DNA of 64,000 bases from positions 19,193 through 83,192 of the forward strand of contig CAYOIZ010000028.1 of NCBI GenBank assembly GCA_964404165.1. The letters are read 5' to 3'. The stretch's first letter is position 1, and each line of letters starts with the position of its first letter. The notes beneath the pieces were generated by a model. The model ran no database searches, was not told the origin of the DNA, and saw nothing but the letters and a program-made list of their open reading frames with translations. Position numbers and translations under genes: made by a program. Positions 1 to 8,104 of this stretch are shown here, piece after piece. Source of the stretch: DASYLJ01 sp964404165. Its GTDB lineage: Bacteria > Desulfobacterota > Binatia > DP-6.

Positions 1-84
1 GCGCGCCCCGACCACCGAGCCTGCAGCTTCCTGCACGCTTCGACGTGCCCCGCAGCCATCGCGCAGGCGGGCCACTCGACGGCA
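1..84. other. Window edge, no gene recognised
   Basis: No reading frame in this short edge segment can be tied to a protein family. It lies downstream of the minus-strand lipid hydroxylase gene and may be its 3' flank or part of a gene cut by the window border. Confidence 0.4.
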
Positions 85-708
85 TCACACCGCGGACGCC
101 CCGTGTCCGTGAGCGGGGATCACGTATTCGTGCGCCAACTCGCGCCGCACCGCACCCCGTCCGTCGATCATCCACGGCGGCGCCAGGTGGCGTGGAACCC
201 GCAGCGGCTCGTCGGCGTCCGGCCGGCGCTCCGTGCGCGCGACCTTGTCCCACAGCGACGAGGTGACGCCGTGGTTCATGCGCGGCGTCTTGAAGTGGTG
301 GTGGAGGTGGTGCCGGCGCAGCCAGCGTCCATACCGTCCGCGCGGCGGATGCGTGTGGATGCGCCGGTGGAGCACCTCGTAGCTCGCGTACGTGAGGCCG
401 AAGCCGACGGCGAACGCGAAACCCGTCGCGACACCGACGACGAGCGTGCCGATGCCGGTGAGCACGATCGTCGCGGCGAGAGCCGCGAACACCTTCTGCG
501 ACGTGGGCGCGAAGTAGCGCGCGTCGGCGTGGTGGCGCAGGTGCTCGTCGTTGAAGGCGCCCAGGAAACCCCGCGGCGTGAGTCGGGCCCACCGTGATCG
601 CGGCACCGGCCGGCGCGGGCCATGGCCGACGAATCGATGCAGCAGGTACTCGACGGCGGTCCAGCCGAGCCCGCCGAGCAGGAACGCCGGGACGAGGGCC
701 GCCGTCAT
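85..708 (-). CDS. Fatty acid hydroxylase / sterol desaturase-family membrane protein
   Basis: A 207-residue integral membrane protein of the fatty acid hydroxylase superfamily, di-iron enzymes that hydroxylate or desaturate lipids, sterols or carotenoids. Histidine clusters typical of the di-iron site are visible: HRFVGH near residue 24, HLRHH near residue 56, and HRRIHTHPP and HHLHHHF after the last hydrophobic segment. Two to four hydrophobic helices surround them. The start chosen is the ATG whose first bases overlap the stop of the upstream TetR gene (ATGA), which implies translational coupling; longer upstream frames run into the regulator. The substrate is not evident. The TetR partner probably controls it. 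Confidence 0.75.
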   Translation of the reverse strand: MTAALVPAFLLGGLGWTAVEYLLHRFVGHGPRRPVPRSRWARLTPRGFLGAFNDEHLRHHADARYFAPTSQKVFAALAATIVLTGIGTLVVGVATGFAFAVGFGLTYASYEVLHRRIHTHPPRGRYGRWLRRHHLHHHFKTPRMNHGVTSSLWDKVARTERRPDADEPLRVPRHLAPPWMIDGRGAVRRELAHEYVIPAHGHGASAV

Positions 709-1463
709 GCTCGGTCTCCGGGCCGGTCGAGCGCGCGCTCCGCACGACGCACGAGAGACGGATCGGCGCCGAAGCCACGCAGGATCGTCTCGATGGCGAC
801 GCGTTCGACGTCGGTTGCAGCCGGCGTTCGCGGCGCCAGGCGCGCGAGCTTCGTGAGCTGTCCGAGCCCGTGGAGCGTGGCCCACAAGGCGATGGCGCGG
901 GCGTGCGCATCTCCGGGCTCGCAGGCGCCCGTTGCCACGGCGGCCTCGAGCAGCGCGCGCACGTCGCCCAGGAGTGCGAGCAGGAGGGGCACGGTGGCCA
1001 CGGCGTGGTCGTCGGCGATCAGGTGGCGGGGATCACCCAACAGGACCGCGATCAGACGATGGGCGTCGGGGTGGGTGCGCGGCAATTCCCGATGGAAGCG
1101 CGCCAACGCCAGGACCCGGGCGAGCCCCGCGACCGGCGGCTCCTGCGCACGCAGCTGCGCATCGAGCTTCGCGAGCGTGGCGGTGAGCGCACGGTGCACC
1201 TCGGTGACGGCCTCGCGCTGCAACGCCGCCAGCAACGCGTCCTTGGACGCGAAGTAGCGGTAGAGCGCCGTCGTGGTGATGCCGAGCTCCCGCGCGACCC
1301 GGTGCAGGGTGAGCCCGTCGACCCCGTCGGCTTCCAGCACCCGGAGGGCGGCGCGGACGATGGCGTCCGTCTTCGCATCGCGACGCCGCGCATGCGGGAT
1401 GAACTCGAGGCCTACCGCGGTGTCGCGGCCGCGGCGGACCCGGGGAGCAGCAGTGCGAGTCAT
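705..1463 (-). CDS. TetR-family transcriptional regulator
   Basis: A 252-residue repressor-type regulator. After a basic N-terminal tail, an N-terminal helix-turn-helix reads ...GLTLHRVARELGITTTALYRYF (quoted to 20 residues as LTLHRVARELGITTTALYRY), the canonical TetR DNA-binding signature. The C-terminal half is an all-helical ligand/dimerisation domain that resembles the TetR_C variants. It is the first gene of a two-gene unit with the lipid hydroxylase. An alternative in-frame ATG lies at 1481, but that start would place a perfect palindrome inside the gene, so 1463 is preferred. The palindrome directly upstream suggests autoregulation. Confidence 0.85.
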   Translation of the reverse strand: MTRTAAPRVRRGRDTAVGLEFIPHARRRDAKTDAIVRAALRVLEADGVDGLTLHRVARELGITTTALYRYFASKDALLAALQREAVTEVHRALTATLAKLDAQLRAQEPPVAGLARVLALARFHRELPRTHPDAHRLIAVLLGDPRHLIADDHAVATVPLLLALLGDVRALLEAAVATGACEPGDAHARAIALWATLHGLGQLTKLARLAPRTPAATDVERVAIETILRGFGADPSLVRRAERALDRPGDRA

Positions 1464-1500
1464 GTTCACTTTGTGAACCATGTTCGCACTTTGGTCAACC
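1462..1500. promoter_or_regulatory. Probable TetR operator: perfect palindrome plus imperfect second copy
   Basis: Positions 1464-1478 read GTTCACTTTGTGAAC, a perfect 6-bp inverted repeat with a 3-bp spacer. It is followed at 1480-1500 by a degenerate second copy beginning ATGTTCGCACTTTG. It sits in the 56-bp gap immediately before the TetR start codon, the usual place for an autoregulatory operator. Binding is inferred, not shown. Confidence 0.6.
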
Positions 1501-1519
1501 CGTTCGGAGTCCGCCCGGC

Positions 1520-2584
1520 TCAGGCCACCAGGTGCTTCGCCGTGTACATCGGCAGATCGAGCGGCGAGAGCATGCCGGGCTTCGCCGCACACACCGCCGG
1601 GATCGCGTTCAGCAGGCGCATCGCCGTCGCCACCAGCCCACCCGTGTTGTGGTCGCCGTCGTCGCCCGAGAGCGTCAGCTCGCACGTCATCGACGGCGAG
1701 CCCTCGATGAGGATGCGGTAGCAGCCCGAGCCCGTCGGCTGCGGCCAGTCGGGCGCCAGGTCGTCGCGCAGACGGGTCACGTGCTCGACGATGACCGCCG
1801 GCCGACCGCGCACCATGCCCTGGATCTCGAAGCGCATCGCCGCGGTGGTGCCCTTGGCGACCGTACCCGCCGACACCGTCACCTCGTCGGGCGCGGGCAG
1901 GCGCGAGTGCACCTCGCGGATCTCGTCGAGCTCGACGCCGAGCCCGGCGGCGATCATCTCGACCGTCGGCCCCCACGCCAGCGTCAGCACGCCGGGTGTG
2001 AGGAGCAGCGGCGTGGCGTCGAGCGCCTGGCCGAAGCCCATCGTGTGGAAGAGCACCTCGCCCTGGTCGTAGGTGGCGTAGTTGACGATCTCCATGACGC
2101 GCACCGAGTCGACGCGCTCGCACGCGCTCAGCAGCGTGAGCGGCAGGATGTCGTTCGCGAAGCCCGGATCGATACCGGACGTGTAGAACGACGACCGGCC
2201 CTCCTCGCACGCCGCCGCGATACGCTCGGCGAGGGCGGCGTTGCGCGGCGCCTGCGGGTAGACGAGCGGCACCACCGACGACGACACCACGTTCGCGCCC
2301 GACGCCAGGATGCGGGCGATGTCCTCGATGGCGTCGCCCGGCCGCAGGTCGGCCGTGGCGGTGTAGCAGACGCAGTCCGGCTTGAGCGCCAGCAGCGCGT
2401 CGACGTCGTTCGTCGCCTTCACCCCGGTGGGCGGCAGACCGACGAGCTCGCCGGCGTCCTTCCCCACCTTGTTCTGGCCGTGCACCCACAGGCCGACGAG
2501 CTCGAGGTCGGGATGCTTGATGATCCCGTGCAGGGCCTGACGGCCGACGTTGCCGGTACTCCACTGGACGACACGATAGGGCAT
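1520..2584 (-). CDS. DapB-like NAD(P)-dependent amine dehydrogenase / dihydrodipicolinate reductase-like protein
   Basis: A 354-residue protein with an N-terminal Rossmann fold (VVQWSTGNVGRQAL at residues 5-18) and the dihydrodipicolinate-reductase N-terminal domain architecture. This family, common in actinobacteria and other environmental bacteria, includes 2,4-diaminopentanoate dehydrogenase and is longer than true DapB (about 240-270 aa). A role in lysine synthesis is therefore unlikely, and oxidation or reduction of an amino or carbonyl substrate is more probable. It lies upstream of the TetR gene on the same strand, separated by the operator-like palindrome, so it is probably its own unit. 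The ATG start leads straight into the nucleotide-binding strand. Confidence 0.7.
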   Translation of the reverse strand: MPYRVVQWSTGNVGRQALHGIIKHPDLELVGLWVHGQNKVGKDAGELVGLPPTGVKATNDVDALLALKPDCVCYTATADLRPGDAIEDIARILASGANVVSSSVVPLVYPQAPRNAALAERIAAACEEGRSSFYTSGIDPGFANDILPLTLLSACERVDSVRVMEIVNYATYDQGEVLFHTMGFGQALDATPLLLTPGVLTLAWGPTVEMIAAGLGVELDEIREVHSRLPAPDEVTVSAGTVAKGTTAAMRFEIQGMVRGRPAVIVEHVTRLRDDLAPDWPQPTGSGCYRILIEGSPSMTCELTLSGDDGDHNTGGLVATAMRLLNAIPAVCAAKPGMLSPLDLPMYTAKHLVA

Positions 2585-2615
2585 GCCTGTCCGTGCCCCG
2601 GCGGAGCCGTGCTCG

Positions 2616-3140
2616 TCAAGGCTTGCAGGCGTCGGTGGCGGCGACGATGCGCTCGCGCAGGACGTCGGTGCCGAGCGCCGCGTTCACCGCGACGAGCATG
2701 CGCGGCATGGCGTCGGGCGAGCGGCCCGCCTCGGCCAGCAGGCGGCAGCCGGTGCGATCGGCGCGTCGCTCGGGTTCGTCGTCGGCGGGCGCGTCCGCCA
2801 GTGCGGCGGGGGCGGCGAGGTGGCCGTCGTCGAGCAGGTGGCCGATCTCGTGCGCGATGGCGGCGGCGAGCTGCTCGTCGTCGAGCAGGTCGACGAGGTC
2901 GCGCGTCACGAGGACGGATCCATCGGGCCAGGCAAAGGCGGCGAGCCCACGACGAGCGGACAATCCCGGATGGATGGCTGCCCCGGCCGGCGCGAGCGTG
3001 GCGCCGATACGGGCGACGCGCTCGAGGCGGGCATCGACGGCGGTGTCCGGGATGCGCACCGGCCCCTGACAGGCAGCGAGCAGCGCACAGGAGGCGAGGA
3101 CGGCGAGACGCACGCCACTCACAGCAACGCCCATGCCCAT
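2616..3140 (-). CDS. Lipoprotein M48-like metalloprotease
   Basis: About 174 residues. A signal sequence ends in a lipobox (LLAAC), predicting a lipid-anchored periplasmic protein. The zinc motif HEIGH is preceded by a helix, and a downstream acidic motif EPERRADRTGCRL supplies the third ligand expected in M48/Oma1-like gluzincins. It is shorter than typical M48 enzymes, so it is a compact family member. The first ATG of the open frame lies 26 codons upstream; the start at 3140 (or 3134) is chosen because it places the hydrophobic signal peptide at the N terminus. It may act in envelope quality control. Confidence 0.65.
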   Translation of the reverse strand: MGMGVAVSGVRLAVLASCALLAACQGPVRIPDTAVDARLERVARIGATLAPAGAAIHPGLSARRGLAAFAWPDGSVLVTRDLVDLLDDEQLAAAIAHEIGHLLDDGHLAAPAALADAPADDEPERRADRTGCRLLAEAGRSPDAMPRMLVAVNAALGTDVLRERIVAATDACKP

Positions 3141-3317
3141 GCCGGACGATGGAATCGCGCGGCCTTTGGCCCGAGGCGCTGCCAGTCGCGAGGGCGCTGC
3201 TGCCCATCTGGAGGGCACTCGCTGAAACGCCGAAGGGGGCTAGGCATCTGAATCGGGCAGCCTAGAACGGTGTCCAAGGGACATGCGGACCCCCAGACCC
3301 CACAGGAGGACTCGCCC

Positions 3318-3575
3318 ATGAAAGCCGTACTCACGACCCTGACGCTCGCCACCACCATGGCCCTCGCCACCGCCGCCATCGCCGGGCCCGGGGACATGCG
3401 ATCCTTCCCCTACGGCCCCGTCGCCACGTTCAGCGACCAGGGCCGCAACGCGGAGGCCCCCTACTCGCTCACTGGTTCGACGCGCACCTCCAACGACGCG
3501 CTGCGCCCGATGATCCAGTGGATCGGCGGCTCGCGCACGCAGCGCACCGTCGCCGTCTTCTCACCCGCTCGCTAG
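3318..3575 (+). CDS. Small secreted protein, unknown function
   Basis: An 85-residue protein preceded by a strong ribosome-binding site (AGGAGGA, 10 bp before the ATG). A clear signal peptide (hydrophobic run followed by ATAAIAG) is followed by a polar mature part of about 60 residues without cysteines. I recognise no family. It stands alone between divergent or unrelated genes and ends just before a GC-rich hairpin. Confidence 0.55.
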   Translation: MKAVLTTLTLATTMALATAAIAGPGDMRSFPYGPVATFSDQGRNAEAPYSLTGSTRTSNDALRPMIQWIGGSRTQRTVAVFSPAR

Positions 3576-3597
3576 GACCCTTCCGTCCAAGCACGGT

Positions 3598-3627
3598 GGG
3601 CGGCTCGCGCATCGACGTGAGCCGCCC
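3598..3627. terminator. GC-rich hairpin after the small secreted protein
   Basis: GGGCGGCTC at 3598-3606 pairs with GAGCCGCCC at 3619-3627 across a 12-nt loop. There is no T-tract, so a terminator role is tentative. It lies between the small secreted protein gene and nrfH. Confidence 0.4.
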
Positions 3628-3686
3628 GCTGCTGGCGCGTCGTGATGCATTCGGGCTAGGAGGCGATCGAACCTTCTCGCTCGACC

Positions 3687-4130
3687 ATGCCCACGAGGCG
3701 CCGCCTGTTCCTCATCCTCTACGCGCTCGCCGTGCCGGTCGGCGTGGGAACGTTCACGTTCGTCTACGCGAAGGGGTTCTCGTACCTCTCGACGGACCCG
3801 AAGGCCTGCGTGAACTGCCACGTCATGAACGAGCAGTACGACGCGTGGACGAAGAGCGGGCACCGGCATACGGCCACCTGCGTCGAGTGTCACCTGCCGC
3901 ACGCCGGCCTCGCCAAGTGGATCGCCAAGGCCGATCACGGCTTCCGTCACTCGGCTGCGTTCACCCTGCAGAACTTCAAGGAGCCGATCGAGATCACGCC
4001 GCACGATCGCGCGCTCGTGCAGGAGAACTGCGTCCGCTGCCACGGCGACGTCGTCGAGGCCATCCACGGCGACGCACCCGACACCGACTGCATGCATTGT
4101 CACGCCGGCGCCGGACACTCGGCCCGCTGA
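3687..4130 (+). CDS. nrfH: NrfH-like tetraheme cytochrome c, quinol-oxidising subunit
   Basis: A 147-residue membrane-anchored NapC/NirT/NrfH-family cytochrome. One N-terminal transmembrane helix (about residues 8-28) is followed by four heme c motifs: CVNCH, CVECH, CVRCH and CMHCH. NrfH takes electrons from menaquinol and passes them to the NrfA catalytic subunit at the periplasmic face. The length fits the family (about 150-170 aa). The next gene, nrfA, begins 13 bp downstream after an AGGAGG-type ribosome-binding site, the usual nrfHA operon layout. Confidence 0.9.
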   Translation: MPTRRRLFLILYALAVPVGVGTFTFVYAKGFSYLSTDPKACVNCHVMNEQYDAWTKSGHRHTATCVECHLPHAGLAKWIAKADHGFRHSAAFTLQNFKEPIEITPHDRALVQENCVRCHGDVVEAIHGDAPDTDCMHCHAGAGHSAR

Positions 4131-4143
4131 AGGAGGCTCCCGC

Positions 4144-5508
4144 ATGGCGACGACCGGACGCGCGTGGCTGACGGCGCTCTTCGGAGCGGCCGGGATCGCT
4201 GCGATCACCGTGCTGCTGCTGGCGCTCCTCACCAACATCTTCGAGCGCAAGCAGGAGGCCCGGCAACCGTTCGTGCGCGTCGTCGAGGTGACCGAGGAGA
4301 CGGTCGACCCGGCGGTCTGGGGGAGGAACTGGCCGTTCCAGTACGACTCGTACCGGCGCACCGCCGAGCCCACGACGACGATGTACGGCGGGCGCGGCGC
4401 CGGCGCGAGCGACGCGCTCGCCGAACAGAAGCTCGACGAGAATCCGTGGCTGCGACGCATCTTCGCCGGCTACGCCTTCTCGCTCGACTACCGCGACCGG
4501 CGCGGCCACGCCTTCGCGCTGCTCGACCAGGACAGCACCCGGCGCGTCACCGAGCGCCCGCAGCCGGGCGCGTGCCTGCAGTGCCACGCCTCGATCCTTC
4601 CGCTCTACCGCAGCGTCGGGAAGGGTGACGTGCAGCGCGGCTTCGAGACCGTGTGCGGCATGCCGTGGGCGGAGGCGCGTCACCTGACGAACGACGCCGG
4701 CGCGCCGCTCGTGGAGCATCCGGTGGCCTGCCTCGACTGTCACGATCCGGAGACGCTCGCGCTCCGCGTCACCCGGCCGGGCTTCCTCGCCGGCATCAAG
4801 GCGCTGAAGGCCAGCCAGGGCGTCGCCGACTACGATCCCAACCGCGACGCGTCACGCCAGGAGATGCGCTCGTTCGTGTGCGGGCAGTGTCACGTCGAGT
4901 ACTACTTCAAGGGCGACGGCAAGATCGTCACGTATCCATGGGCGAACGGTCTCGCGGTGGAGCAGATCGAGGCCTACTACGACGCGGCGGGCTTCGCCGA
5001 CTGGACGCACGCCGAAACCGGCGCGCGCGTGCTGAAGGCGCAGCATCCCGAGTTCGAGGTGTGGAACCAGGGCGTGCACGCCCGCGCCGGCGTGGCGTGC
5101 GCCGACTGCCACATGGCGTACGAGCGCGTCGGCGCGATGAAGGTGAGCGATCACTGGGTGCGCAGTCCGCTGCTGAACGTCAGCCGCGCGTGCCAGCCGT
5201 GTCATCCGGTGGAGGAGACGGAGCTCCGGGCGCGCGTCGCGCGCATCCAGGACCGCCACCACGCCCTGCTCGAGCGCGCCGCCACCGCGAACACCGACAT
5301 GCTGGACGCGATCGTCGCGGCGAAGAACGCCGGCGCGACCGACGACCAGCTCGCCACCGCGCGCGCGCTGCACCGCAAGGCGCAGTGGCGTCTGGATTTC
5401 GTCGCGGCGGAGAATTCGATGGGCTTCCATGCGCCCCAGGAGCTGGCTCGCATCCTCGCGGAGTCGATCGACTACGCGCGGCAGGGGCAGCTGGCGGCGG
5501 CGAGGTGA
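4144..5508 (+). CDS. nrfA: NrfA-like pentaheme cytochrome c nitrite reductase (ammonia-forming)
   Basis: A 454-residue protein with an N-terminal membrane/signal helix. It has five heme motifs: CLQCH (144-148), CLDCH (196-200), CGQCH (246-250), CADCH (319-323) and CQPCH (350-354). NrfA reduces nitrite to ammonium with six electrons. Family hallmarks are present: the arginine-region block GYAFSLDYRDRRGH, the active-site tyrosine in CGQCHVEYYF, and the active-site histidine in AQHPEFE. Oddly, the first (catalytic) heme site is CXXCH rather than the CXXCK of E. coli-type NrfA, a variant also known from some epsilonproteobacteria. No nrfBCD genes are present, consistent with the nrfHA type. The C-terminal helical domain is complete. 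Confidence 0.92.
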   Translation: MATTGRAWLTALFGAAGIAAITVLLLALLTNIFERKQEARQPFVRVVEVTEETVDPAVWGRNWPFQYDSYRRTAEPTTTMYGGRGAGASDALAEQKLDENPWLRRIFAGYAFSLDYRDRRGHAFALLDQDSTRRVTERPQPGACLQCHASILPLYRSVGKGDVQRGFETVCGMPWAEARHLTNDAGAPLVEHPVACLDCHDPETLALRVTRPGFLAGIKALKASQGVADYDPNRDASRQEMRSFVCGQCHVEYYFKGDGKIVTYPWANGLAVEQIEAYYDAAGFADWTHAETGARVLKAQHPEFEVWNQGVHARAGVACADCHMAYERVGAMKVSDHWVRSPLLNVSRACQPCHPVEETELRARVARIQDRHHALLERAATANTDMLDAIVAAKNAGATDDQLATARALHRKAQWRLDFVAAENSMGFHAPQELARILAESIDYARQGQLAAAR

Positions 5509-5820
5509 ACACGTCGGTGCGCGGGTGGGGTGATGGGTGGGCGTGGGGCCCCGAGTGCGCGCGACCCTGCATTGACGGTGCCCCCCCCCCCCCAAACCCC
5601 CCCCCCCCCCCCCCCCCCCCCCCCTTAAGCCTCGCGGCCATGGGGAAAANNNNNNNNNNGGGGTTTGTGGGGGGGGGGGTGCCCCGGGCTCCCGCCGCCC
5701 GCTCTTCGGGGGCCCCCCCCCCCACCAATCCCCCCACCCGCACGACCCGTCGTCCACGCTCGCGCGGCTGCGAGCGGCCGACCGTGGATCTCCGCCGCGA
5801 GGTGCTCGCTGGCGCGGGCG
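5509..5820. other. Intergenic low-complexity tract around an assembly gap
   Basis: About 310 bp without a supportable gene. It holds long poly-C runs (about 5580-5622), ten Ns, then poly-G/poly-C runs (about 5660-5720). The frames that cross it are artefactual proline/glycine strings. The sequence quality looks poor and the true distance between nrfA and cdsA is unknown. Confidence 0.85.
5650..5659. other. Scaffold gap (10 N)
   Basis: Ten undetermined bases flanked by homopolymer runs mark a contig join of unknown true length. The order and orientation of nrfHA relative to the lipid operon rests on scaffolding only. Confidence 0.97.
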
Positions 5821-6768
5821 TCAGGTGAAGAAGTAGCGCGTCAGGTGGAAGAATACGGGGGCGGAGAAGCAGATCGAGTCGATGCGGTCCATGATGCCGC
5901 CGTGACCTTCGATCATCGTGCCGAAGTCCTTCACGCCACGGTCGCGCTTCACCGCCGACATCGTGAGGCCACCGGCGAAGCCCATCAGCGTGATCGCGAG
6001 CGACATGCCCGCCGCCTGGAACGGCGTGAAGGGCGTCACCCACCAGAGGAGGCCGCCGATCAGCGTCGCCGACGCCACGCCGCCGACGAAGCCCTCCCAT
6101 GTCTTGTTCGGGCTCACCTTGGGCGCGATCGGCGTGCGGCCGAGCGTCTTGCCCCAGACGTACTGCAGCACGTCGCTCACCTGCACGACCAGCACCAGGA
6201 AGAAGAGCAGCTTCGCGTTCTGCCCCTCGTAGCCCGGGATGTGCAGCATCAGCAGGGCAGGCGCATGGCTCACGCAGTACACGCACACCATGAGACCCCA
6301 CTGGATCGTGGCAGCGCGCGTGAGGAACTGCTCGACGTCGCCGGTGACGACGATGCGGCTCGGGATGAACAGGAAGCCGTAGACGGGGATCAGGACGGTG
6401 AAGAGCCCGTACCACTGCATGCCCACCAGCACGTACTGCAGCGGCGCGAAGACGAAGAACGCAGCGAACAGCGCGCGATGATCGCCGGGACGGGTCGGCG
6501 TCAGCGTGACGAACTCGCGCAGGGCCAGGAACGACACCAGCCCGAAGAGCACCACCGATCCGAGCCCGCCCGTCGCCAGCGCCACCGCGAAGACGGCGCA
6601 CATGCCCCACCACGCCTTCACACGCGCGTTCAGGTTCTCGACGGTGGCGCGGCCGCCCTCGCTCTTGACGGTCCTGGCGAGCACGAAGCCGATGGCGCTC
6701 GACACGACCAGCAGGCCGAGCACGCCGCCGAAGAGCCACTTCAGGTCGTCGTCGATCACGAGGCTCAT
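5821..6768 (-). CDS. cdsA: Phosphatidate cytidylyltransferase
   Basis: A 315-residue polytopic inner-membrane enzyme that makes CDP-diacylglycerol from phosphatidic acid and CTP. It has about eight hydrophobic segments. The C-terminal CdsA signature is intact: SAVKRDRGVKDFGTMIEGHG followed by GIMDRIDS, carrying the conserved K-D and D-x-x-D metal/CTP residues. The start is the ATG overlapping the stop of the upstream acyltransferase gene (ATGA), so it is the last gene of a three-gene translationally coupled phospholipid operon. Confidence 0.9.
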   Translation of the reverse strand: MSLVIDDDLKWLFGGVLGLLVVSSAIGFVLARTVKSEGGRATVENLNARVKAWWGMCAVFAVALATGGLGSVVLFGLVSFLALREFVTLTPTRPGDHRALFAAFFVFAPLQYVLVGMQWYGLFTVLIPVYGFLFIPSRIVVTGDVEQFLTRAATIQWGLMVCVYCVSHAPALLMLHIPGYEGQNAKLLFFLVLVVQVSDVLQYVWGKTLGRTPIAPKVSPNKTWEGFVGGVASATLIGGLLWWVTPFTPFQAAGMSLAITLMGFAGGLTMSAVKRDRGVKDFGTMIEGHGGIMDRIDSICFSAPVFFHLTRYFFT

Positions 6769-7385
6769 GAAGCTCCCAGCGCCTCGACCGCAGCGCGGGC
6801 GCGTTCGAGGAAGGCGTCGCGCGACTCGTCCGGCGCGAGACGCATCGGCGTCCCGAAGTTGGCCCGGCTCAACAGCGGCACCGGCAGCACCTCGCCCTTC
6901 GGCAGGATGCGATTCAGGTTCTCGAGGTGGACCGGCACGAACTCCACGTCGGGCCGCGCCGACGCCAGCTTGTAGAGCCCGGCACGAAACGGCCCGACGA
7001 CGTCGCCGCGCCCGCGCGTGCCCTCCGGGAACAGGATCAGGGACGACTCGTCGAGCGCCTCCAGCATGACGTCGACCGCCGACGGCCCGCGCGGCGCGTC
7101 GGCGGGCGGCACGCGATCGATGAGCAGCGCGCGGAAGACGCGCGCCGCGAGATACGGTCGCACGCGCCCATGCTGCCAGTAGTCGCGCGCGGCCACGGGT
7201 CGCGTGTTCGCACGCAGCACCGGCGGCAGACACGCCCACAGCACGACGGCGTCGAGGTGACTCGTGTGGTTCGCGAAGTAGACCCGGCGCGTGTCGCTCG
7301 GCTCGCACCCCATCCACATCGGCTTCACGCCGCTCACCAACCGCGCCGTGGACGCGAGCGCGCTCGCCAACGGATGATTCCTCAC
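6765..7385 (-). CDS. plsC: 1-acyl-glycerol-3-phosphate acyltransferase (PlsC-like)
   Basis: A 206-residue acyltransferase of the PlsC/LPLAT fold. The catalytic NHxSxxD-type motif is ANHTSHLDAV near residue 34, and the phosphate-binding block FPEGTRGRGD lies near residue 115. It transfers an acyl chain to lysophosphatidic acid, giving the substrate for the downstream CdsA. The GTG start overlaps the stop of the preceding gene (GTGA) and is preferred over a longer frame that runs through that gene. The gene order lipid transferase, PlsC, CdsA supports a phospholipid-assembly role. Confidence 0.85.
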   Translation of the reverse strand: MRNHPLASALASTARLVSGVKPMWMGCEPSDTRRVYFANHTSHLDAVVLWACLPPVLRANTRPVAARDYWQHGRVRPYLAARVFRALLIDRVPPADAPRGPSAVDVMLEALDESSLILFPEGTRGRGDVVGPFRAGLYKLASARPDVEFVPVHLENLNRILPKGEVLPVPLLSRANFGTPMRLAPDESRDAFLERARAAVEALGAS

Positions 7386-8041
7386 CGCGCCTCCAACGAC
7401 GCGATGACCAGCCGGGTGCGCCGCACCACGGTGACGACGCACCCGACGACGACGACGACGAGCGCCGCCAGCAGCACGCGATCGCTCCCGAACGCGACGG
7501 TCTCGACGGCGGACAGCAGCGCGGCGCCCGTCATGACGGCCATGCGATGCTGCTTCGCCATCGGCCCCATGAACGACTGCGGAATCCCCGTCGAGCCACC
7601 GAGCACCCGCACATACGCCGTCAGCACCGCGAGCAATCCGGCCGCCCACCCGAGATCGACGCCCCACGACGTCGACGACACCGCATACCCTGCGCCGACG
7701 AGGATCAACGGATCCGCGATCCGATCCGGCAGATCGTTGAACACCTCGCCCGACTTCGTGCGTCGTCCCCCTTCGACGGCCACCATTCCGTCGAACAGGT
7801 TGCAGAGCAGCCGCAGCTGGATCCCCGCCGCCGCCCCGACGAACGCCACGACGCGCACGGCGACGGACGATGAGTGCCCCGCGATCACGAAGCACGACCC
7901 GGCGAGCGCACCCGCGACGACGCTCGCGATCGAGATGTGGTTCGGCGCCACGCCGGAGCGCGCCAGTGACGACGCGATCGCAGCCGCCCACGACGACTCC
8001 CGCGCCTTGATCGGCCGCCGAACGAGCGAAGGATCAGCCAT
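7382..8041 (-). CDS. CDP-alcohol phosphatidyltransferase-family protein with variant motif
   Basis: A 219-residue polytopic membrane protein. The CDP-alcohol phosphotransferase region reads LFDGMVAVEGG...SGEVFNDLPDRIAD. Relative to the canonical DxxDGxxAR...GxxxDxxxD motif, the first aspartate is Asn, AR is changed to AVE-GG-R-R, and the third aspartate position is Asn. The same kind of LDGMVAVE...NEVPDRISD variant is, to my knowledge, found in a subfamily clustered with plsC and cdsA, so this is a subfamily trait, not decay. The enzyme probably transfers a phosphatidyl group to an unidentified acceptor. Confidence 0.75.
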   Translation of the reverse strand: MADPSLVRRPIKARESSWAAAIASSLARSGVAPNHISIASVVAGALAGSCFVIAGHSSSVAVRVVAFVGAAAGIQLRLLCNLFDGMVAVEGGRRTKSGEVFNDLPDRIADPLILVGAGYAVSSTSWGVDLGWAAGLLAVLTAYVRVLGGSTGIPQSFMGPMAKQHRMAVMTGAALLSAVETVAFGSDRVLLAALVVVVVGCVVTVVRRTRLVIASLEAR

Positions 8042-8104
8042 GCGCAGGACGTCGTACCGGATCGGCGCCGGTCAGAGAAATCGACGCAACCAAGACCGTC
8101 ACAT

